DNA from: DASZIT01 sp036264255
GTDB taxonomy: Bacteria > Actinomycetota > Acidimicrobiia > Acidimicrobiales > RAAP-2
Assembly (NCBI GenBank): GCA_036264255.1
Contig: DATARI010000223.1
Coordinates: 1 to 10,133 of the forward strand
Direction: 5' to 3'
DNA: 10,133 nucleotides
The notes beneath the pieces were generated by a model. The model saw only the letters and a list, made by a program, of their open reading frames with translations. It was not told the origin of the DNA and did no database searches. Each line of letters opens with the position of its first letter. Position 1 is the stretch's first letter. This document shows positions 6,751 to 10,133 of the stretch, in pieces. The translations under genes were made by a program, and so were the position numbers.

Positions 6751-6772
6751 TATTACCACCCTCAGTAGTGAT
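6751..6772 (-). promoter_or_regulatory. Conserved upstream element with extended -10-like sequence (second cyclase)
   Basis: On the + strand 6754-6772 reads ttaccaccctcagtagtga, starting 146 nt from the start codon against 145 nt for the other cyclase. On the - strand it runs into TGGTAATAT, a good extended -10 (TGn-TANNNT). No recognisable -35 is present. Beyond it, 6773-6913 shows nothing I can name. Confidence 0.5.
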
Positions 6773-6913
6773 AATGCCACGGGGAGCGATGTTCCGGCAG
6801 ACATCCTGCCAGTTGATCGCCACCCGGTGCGCACGCCATCCACCCACGCCCACGCCACCGCCGGTACCGGACTCCCCGACCGGACCGCCCCGCCCCGGTC
6901 GACGCCCGAACGG

Positions 6914-7675
6914 TCAGGGTGCCGACTCGTTGACCCAGCCGGCTCCCGGCCGGTAGCGCCGCACGACCTTGGCCGGGACCCCGGCGATCACGCAGTGATC
7001 GGGGAAGGTGCCCCGCACCACCGAGCCGGCGCCGACCACCACGTTGCGCCCGAGGGTGGTCCCGGGGAGGATCACCGCCCCGGTCCCCAGCCAGCACCCC
7101 GACCCGATCCGAACCGGCTTGTCGGTCGGCATCTGGGAGTGGACGGGTTCGTCGGGGTCTTCGTAGCCGTGGTTCTGGTCGGTGACGTAGATATAGGGCC
7201 CGGTGTAGACGTCGTCGCCGATCTCGATGCTGAAGTGGCCGACGATATGGCTGCCTCGGCCGATCATGCACCGGTCCCCGATGTTCACCACCGGATCGGT
7301 GACCATCTGCTGACCGGGAACCATCCCGGCGGAGAGGCTGACGTAGGGACCGATCAGCGTTCCCTCACCGATGTGGATCCACCGTTCGCCGAATGTCGCC
7401 CCCGGCGGGAAGGCCACATAGCTCCCCTCGCCGAAGGCGCCGAACCGGGCCGCCTTCCCGCTGGTGGGCCCGGTGGCTCCGTGGAGGGCCACCCAGTCCC
7501 ACCCGTACTGGATGGCGGTGTTGAGCCAGTTGCGCCGCCGCCAGCCGCGGGCTTGGCGCCCCAACGGCCGTCGCTTCGAGGGGGGCACGACCGGGGTGAG
7601 CGCCGGTGAACGCGGCAGGGGGATCGGATCGCCGAAGTCCGAGGTCGGGTCGGGCACCGGGTCGTGAACGGACAC
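6914..7675 (-). CDS. Hexapeptide-repeat (left-handed beta-helix) acyltransferase
   Basis: These enzymes transfer acetyl or other acyl groups from CoA to sugars or other small acceptors, usually as trimers. The 253-residue protein has a Pro/Arg-rich N-terminus (1-50) and then hexapeptide-type sequence from about residue 78: IHIGEGTLIGPYV, VNIGDRCMIGRGSHI, IEIGDDVYTGPYIYV, VRIGSGCWLGTGAVILPG and TTLGRNVVVGAGSVV. A loop with DQNHGY (His169, the likely catalytic base) interrupts the helix, and the C-terminus has the typical AGVPAKVVRRY. The best match is the WbbJ/LacA-like group used in surface polysaccharide or metabolite acetylation; the acceptor is not predictable. The start codon is GTG with no ribosome binding site, but a -10-like TAGCGT sits 6 nt before it, suggesting a leaderless message. 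It diverges from the methyltransferase. Confidence 0.9.
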   Translation of the reverse strand: MSVHDPVPDPTSDFGDPIPLPRSPALTPVVPPSKRRPLGRQARGWRRRNWLNTAIQYGWDWVALHGATGPTSGKAARFGAFGEGSYVAFPPGATFGERWIHIGEGTLIGPYVSLSAGMVPGQQMVTDPVVNIGDRCMIGRGSHIVGHFSIEIGDDVYTGPYIYVTDQNHGYEDPDEPVHSQMPTDKPVRIGSGCWLGTGAVILPGTTLGRNVVVGAGSVVRGTFPDHCVIAGVPAKVVRRYRPGAGWVNESAP

Positions 7676-7681
7676 CCCGGC

Positions 7682-7702
7682 ACGCTATCAATGCCATAGC
7701 AT
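7682..7702. promoter_or_regulatory. Divergent, probably leaderless promoters forming an inverted repeat
   Basis: The 35-bp gap between the acyltransferase and methyltransferase starts contains GCTAT (7684-7688) and ATAGC (7696-7700) as an inverted repeat. Read leftward, TGATAGCGT (7690-7682) fits an extended -10 and ends 6 nt before the GTG start. Read rightward, TAGCAT (7697-7702) fits TANNNT and ends 8 nt before ATG 7711 (5 nt before GTG 7708). Both spacings suit transcription starting at the start codon. No -35 is clear. Confidence 0.5.
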
Positions 7703-7710
7703 CGGCGGTG

Positions 7711-8487
7711 ATGAGCGGAGCCGGCCAACGCACCGGGCCCGCTCGGGACACCCAGGGCCGGGTCGGCTTCGAGGCCGCCTCTGATGTCTACGAGCGGGGT
7801 CGCCCCGGCTACCAGGATGACCTGGTCTCCTTCGTGGTGGAACGGGCCGGCATCCGCCCCGGTACCCGGGTGCTGGACCTGGCCGCCGGCACCGGCAAGT
7901 TGACCCGTCAGTTGCTTCCCTTCGGCGCCGCCTGCATCGCGGTGGAACCGTCGGCGTCGATGCGGGAGGTGCTCACCCAGGTCGTCCCCGGGGTGCCGGT
8001 GGTCGCGGGGGTCGGCGAAGCCATCCCGCTGATGGCCGACAGCCTTCAGGCGGTGGTGGTGGCCCAGGCCTTCCATTGGTTCGACGCCCCGCGGGCGCTG
8101 GCCGAGATCGCCCGGGTCCTCCGGCCCGGCGGGGTGCTGTCGCTGGTCTGGAACGAAAGGGACGAGAAGGATCCGGTGATGGTCGAGTTGAGCCGGATGA
8201 CCTGGTGGGACCGGTGCATGCCCTATCCGGTGGGCATGGACTTCTCCCCGATCATCGACGCCAGCCACCGTTTCGGACCGGTCACCCGCTCCGAGTTCCA
8301 CTTCACCCAGCCGCTCGACCGCCGGGGGCTGGTGGACCAGGTGGCTTCCCGCAGCTACGTTCGGGTGCTCCCCGACGACCAGCGATCCGCCTTCCTGGCC
8401 GAGGTCGCCGCCTTCGCCGACACCCTGGACGAGCCGATCATGATGCCGTACAACACGCAGCTGTTCACCGCCACGGTGGCCAAGTAA
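7711..8487 (+). CDS. Class I SAM-dependent methyltransferase
   Basis: The enzyme transfers a methyl group from S-adenosylmethionine to an unidentified small molecule. The 258-residue product has motif I VLDLAAGTGKLTRQL (54-68), the acidic end of strand 2 in AVEPSASM (78-84), GVGEAIPLMADS (100-111, motif II region), QAFHWFD (119-125) and VLRPGGVLSLVWNERD (136-151). The AFHWFD and LVWNERD pair is typical of Methyltransf_11 proteins related to trans-aconitate methyltransferases, but this does not fix the substrate. ATG 7711 was chosen because the family N-terminus (RVGFEAASDVYERGRPGY) follows closely and because the frame upstream overlaps the divergent gene; GTG 7708 is an alternative. The small EthD-family gene follows 118 nt downstream and may be cotranscribed. 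Confidence 0.9.
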   Translation: MSGAGQRTGPARDTQGRVGFEAASDVYERGRPGYQDDLVSFVVERAGIRPGTRVLDLAAGTGKLTRQLLPFGAACIAVEPSASMREVLTQVVPGVPVVAGVGEAIPLMADSLQAVVVAQAFHWFDAPRALAEIARVLRPGGVLSLVWNERDEKDPVMVELSRMTWWDRCMPYPVGMDFSPIIDASHRFGPVTRSEFHFTQPLDRRGLVDQVASRSYVRVLPDDQRSAFLAEVAAFADTLDEPIMMPYNTQLFTATVAK

Positions 8488-8605
8488 GAGGTCGGCTCCC
8501 TGGAAGCCGGGCCGGCTCCGGCATCCGTCTTGCGTCGAGGGGCCCCGGTGGTGAAGCCTCGGGCCGACCCATCGCGGTGGTGGGCCGACCGAGGGAGCGA
8601 CGTCG

Positions 8606-8968
8606 ATGGTGAAGCTGACCTGTCTGTTGAAGCGCAAAGAGGGGTTGACCCCCGCCGAGTTCCAGACCCACTGGAAGAACATCCACGGACCGCTGATCGC
8701 GCGGAGCAAGAGCGGGAGCCACGTGATCCGCTACGAGCAGCACCCCCGGCCCCTCGACGACTACCGGGGCGACGATGACCGCTCCGGCTACGACGGGGTC
8801 ACCGTGCAGTGGTTCCCCTCCATGGACGAGTACAAAGCCCACATGACCGAAGACGACTTCCCCGAGGTGATGGAGGACATCGCCAACTTCCTTGACGTCG
8901 ACCATCTCGACTTCGTGGTCACCGAGGAGCCATGGGTGGTGATGGACGGCGAGGTCGTCTGGGACTGA
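8606..8968 (+). CDS. EthD-family small protein (dimeric alpha-beta barrel)
   Basis: This 120-residue protein has the EthD/ferredoxin-like layout: the opening strand MVKLTCLLKRKEGLTPAEF, then HWKNIHGPL (22-30) with the conserved HW and HGP residues, IRYEQH (41-46), YDGVTVQWF (62-70), and FVVTEEPWVV at the end. EthD proteins were first seen beside an ether-degrading P450 system; relatives are small dimers that bind or convert diverse organic compounds, and the activity cannot be told from sequence. GAGGGAG (8591-8597) stands 8 nt before the ATG and fixes the start. The 118-bp gap from the methyltransferase contains a short GC stem (8505-8509/8513-8517) but no clear terminator, so cotranscription is possible. 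Confidence 0.88.
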   Translation: MVKLTCLLKRKEGLTPAEFQTHWKNIHGPLIARSKSGSHVIRYEQHPRPLDDYRGDDDRSGYDGVTVQWFPSMDEYKAHMTEDDFPEVMEDIANFLDVDHLDFVVTEEPWVVMDGEVVWD

Positions 8969-9116
8969 CTCCGTAGAGAGTGCGGACTGCCCGCAGAGCT
9001 CCGCCGCCGACCTTTCCCTTGGGTGAACGGAACGCAAACTTTCGTTTAAATCCCGGGAGCATGGGGGTATCCGTATCCCGAGGGGGTTCGCGTCGGGGTA
9101 GAGGGGGAGGGCATCG
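8969..9116 (+). promoter_or_regulatory. Upstream region of the secreted repeat protein, with strong ribosome binding site
   Basis: GAGGGGGAGG (9101-9110) lies 6 nt before the ATG and is the strongest ribosome binding site in the window. Further up, an AT-rich patch (9034-9051, ending tttaaat) stands out from the GC-rich background and follows TTGGGT (9019-9024), but their 20-nt spacing is long for a standard promoter. A promoter here is likely, its exact elements uncertain. Confidence 0.35.
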
Positions 9117-10010
9117 ATGTTCGAGAATCCGAGGTGGGCCAGGGCCACCGGGAGGCTGTTCGGCAAGGCTGCGGCTGCGCTGTTCGGCGTCACGCTCCTG
9201 GCCGGCGGCCTTGCCAGTCTCACCAGCGCACCGGCTGGCGCGGTCCTGCCGAAAAGTGCGGGCTACGTGATGGTGGCCTCCGACGGAGGGATCTTCACCT
9301 TCGGGGGAGCCCTTTTCTACGGATCGACCGGCGGCACCCATCTGAACCAGCCGATCGTGGGCATGGCCGAAACCGGTGACGGTGGGGGCTACTGGCTGGT
9401 GGCCTCGGACGGAGGCATCTTCAACTTCGGTGACGCCTCGTTTGCCGGGTCGACGGGGGCGCAGCACCTCAATCAGCCCATTGTGGGCATGGCAGCCACC
9501 CATGACAGCGGGGGTTACTGGCTGGTGGCCTCCGACGGAGGGATCTTCTCCTTCGGGGATGCGGTCTTCTACGGCTCGACCGGCGGCACCCATCTGAACC
9601 AGCCGATCGTGGGCATGGCTGCCACCCCTGACGGCGGGGGCTACTGGCTGGTGGCCTCCGACGGTGGGATCTTCGCCTTCGGTGACGCTGTCTTCTACGG
9701 CTCGACCGGGGGTCAGCACCTCAACCAGCCGGTCGTGGGCATCGCTCCTACCATCGACGGTCATGGCTACTGGCTGACCGCCGCCGACGGTGGAGTCTTT
9801 GGGTTCGGTGACGCCACCTTCTTCGGCTCGACGGGCGGCATCCATTTGAATCAACCGGTGGTCGGCATCGCCGCTTCCCCCGAAGGCGGGGGCTATTGGT
9901 TGGTGGCCAGAGACGGTGGGATCTTCAACTTCGGTGACTCCCCGTTCTACGGTTCGACCGGCAGCCAACATCTGAACGCGCCGATCGTCGGCATGGCGGA
10001 GTCCTTTTAG
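9117..10010 (+). CDS. Secreted protein of six 42-residue repeats, possible beta-propeller
   Basis: The 297-residue product has a signal peptide: WARATGRLFGK, a hydrophobic core (AAAALFGVTLLAGGL) and an AGA cleavage site at residues 40-42. From residue 49 to the end there are six units of 42 residues (the last 39), each built as GYWLVASDGGIF, then FGDA, F(Y)GSTG, HLNQP and (I/V)VG(M/I)A, followed by a variable turn such as TPDGG. Six glycine/aromatic-rich units of this size suit a six-bladed beta-propeller closed by the terminal strands; this is a structural guess. I know these repeats from actinobacterial secreted proteins, often attached to enzyme domains; here no other domain exists. It lacks a membrane anchor or sorting signal after the repeats, so it is probably released or bound noncovalently. 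The ligand is unknown. The AGCC-spaced end MAESF stops cleanly in the sixth repeat, so it does not look truncated. Confidence 0.88.
   Translation: MFENPRWARATGRLFGKAAAALFGVTLLAGGLASLTSAPAGAVLPKSAGYVMVASDGGIFTFGGALFYGSTGGTHLNQPIVGMAETGDGGGYWLVASDGGIFNFGDASFAGSTGAQHLNQPIVGMAATHDSGGYWLVASDGGIFSFGDAVFYGSTGGTHLNQPIVGMAATPDGGGYWLVASDGGIFAFGDAVFYGSTGGQHLNQPVVGIAPTIDGHGYWLTAADGGVFGFGDATFFGSTGGIHLNQPVVGIAASPEGGGYWLVARDGGIFNFGDSPFYGSTGSQHLNAPIVGMAESF
9261..10007 (+). repeat. Six tandem 126-bp coding repeats
   Basis: Units start at 9261, 9387, 9513, 9639, 9765 and 9891, with an exact 126-bp period. Similarity is uneven: the first and third units share long stretches (for example around cggcacccatctgaaccagc), while the fifth (WLTAADGGVFGF) is the most diverged. 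This suggests past duplication or gene conversion among particular units. Confidence 0.92.
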
Positions 10011-10040
10011 CCGGGATTGATCCGGTTGGCCGGGATTGAT
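10010..10040. repeat. Pair of 12-bp direct repeats after the repeat-protein gene
   Basis: gccgggattgat occurs at 10010-10021 and 10029-10040, with a 19-bp period, starting at the last base of the stop codon. The remaining sequence to 10133 shows no gene and no clear terminator. Confidence 0.5.
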
Positions 10041-10133
10041 GGGGATAGCGGTCGTGCCAGCGCGAGTCGGCTCTCTCTTGCGGTGCCTTCGGGGCCCCCA
10101 CGTCTCATCATTTCGACTCCGCCAGGGGTGATG

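Noticed and set aside
7606..7710. Upstream extension of the methyltransferase frame
   Set aside because: It overlaps the start of the divergent acyltransferase and lacks family similarity; ATG 7711 fits the family N-terminus.
9025..9090. Possible cyclic di-GMP (GEMM) riboswitch, suggested by ggaacgcaaac before the secreted repeat gene
   Set aside because: The required second half (caaagcc and the ggtag...gccg closing segment) is absent and no matching stems are present.

Overview
The window is GC-rich, dense bacterial DNA with actinobacterial character: strong G/C preference at third codon positions, likely leaderless starts, alanine/proline/threonine-rich exported tails, and a 42-residue repeat family (GGYWLVASDGGIF...FGDA) that I associate with Acidimicrobiia and related Actinomycetota. 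The class assignment is inference from these traits; no rRNA or other marker is present.

Left part (2-2620, + strand): an apparent three-gene operon for the cell surface. It holds the C-terminal end of an IPT/TIG-domain protein with a sortase-signal-like tail, then, 2 nt later, a membrane-anchored sortase with an extra C-terminal domain. The third gene overlaps the sortase by 8 nt and encodes a single-pass membrane protein with a long Ser/Gly/Thr/Pro-rich outer tail. I read this as an anchoring enzyme, a likely substrate and an accessory protein.

Middle part (2775-6772, - strand): two tandem paralogous GGDEF diguanylate cyclases of inverted layout. The catalytic domain is N-terminal and cytoplasmic, followed by one membrane helix and a Pro/Thr-rich tail expected outside the cell. 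Both keep the GGDEF active site and the RxxD inhibitory site. The duplication includes the upstream region: a 19-bp element matching at 17 positions lies about 145 nt before each start, next to an extended -10-like sequence, with further matching blocks in the leader. The 520-bp spacer between the units holds hairpins but no gene I can support. The cyclases converge on the surface operon, so c-di-GMP control of surface display is an attractive but unproven idea.

Right part (6914-10010): a hexapeptide-repeat acyltransferase (- strand) and a class I SAM-dependent methyltransferase (+ strand) diverge from a 35-bp gap. That gap seems to contain two back-to-back -10 elements forming an inverted repeat, consistent with leaderless transcription both ways. 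An EthD-family small protein follows, then a secreted protein made almost wholly of six 42-residue repeats, possibly a six-bladed beta-propeller. No tRNA, rRNA, CRISPR array, transposase or phage gene was seen.
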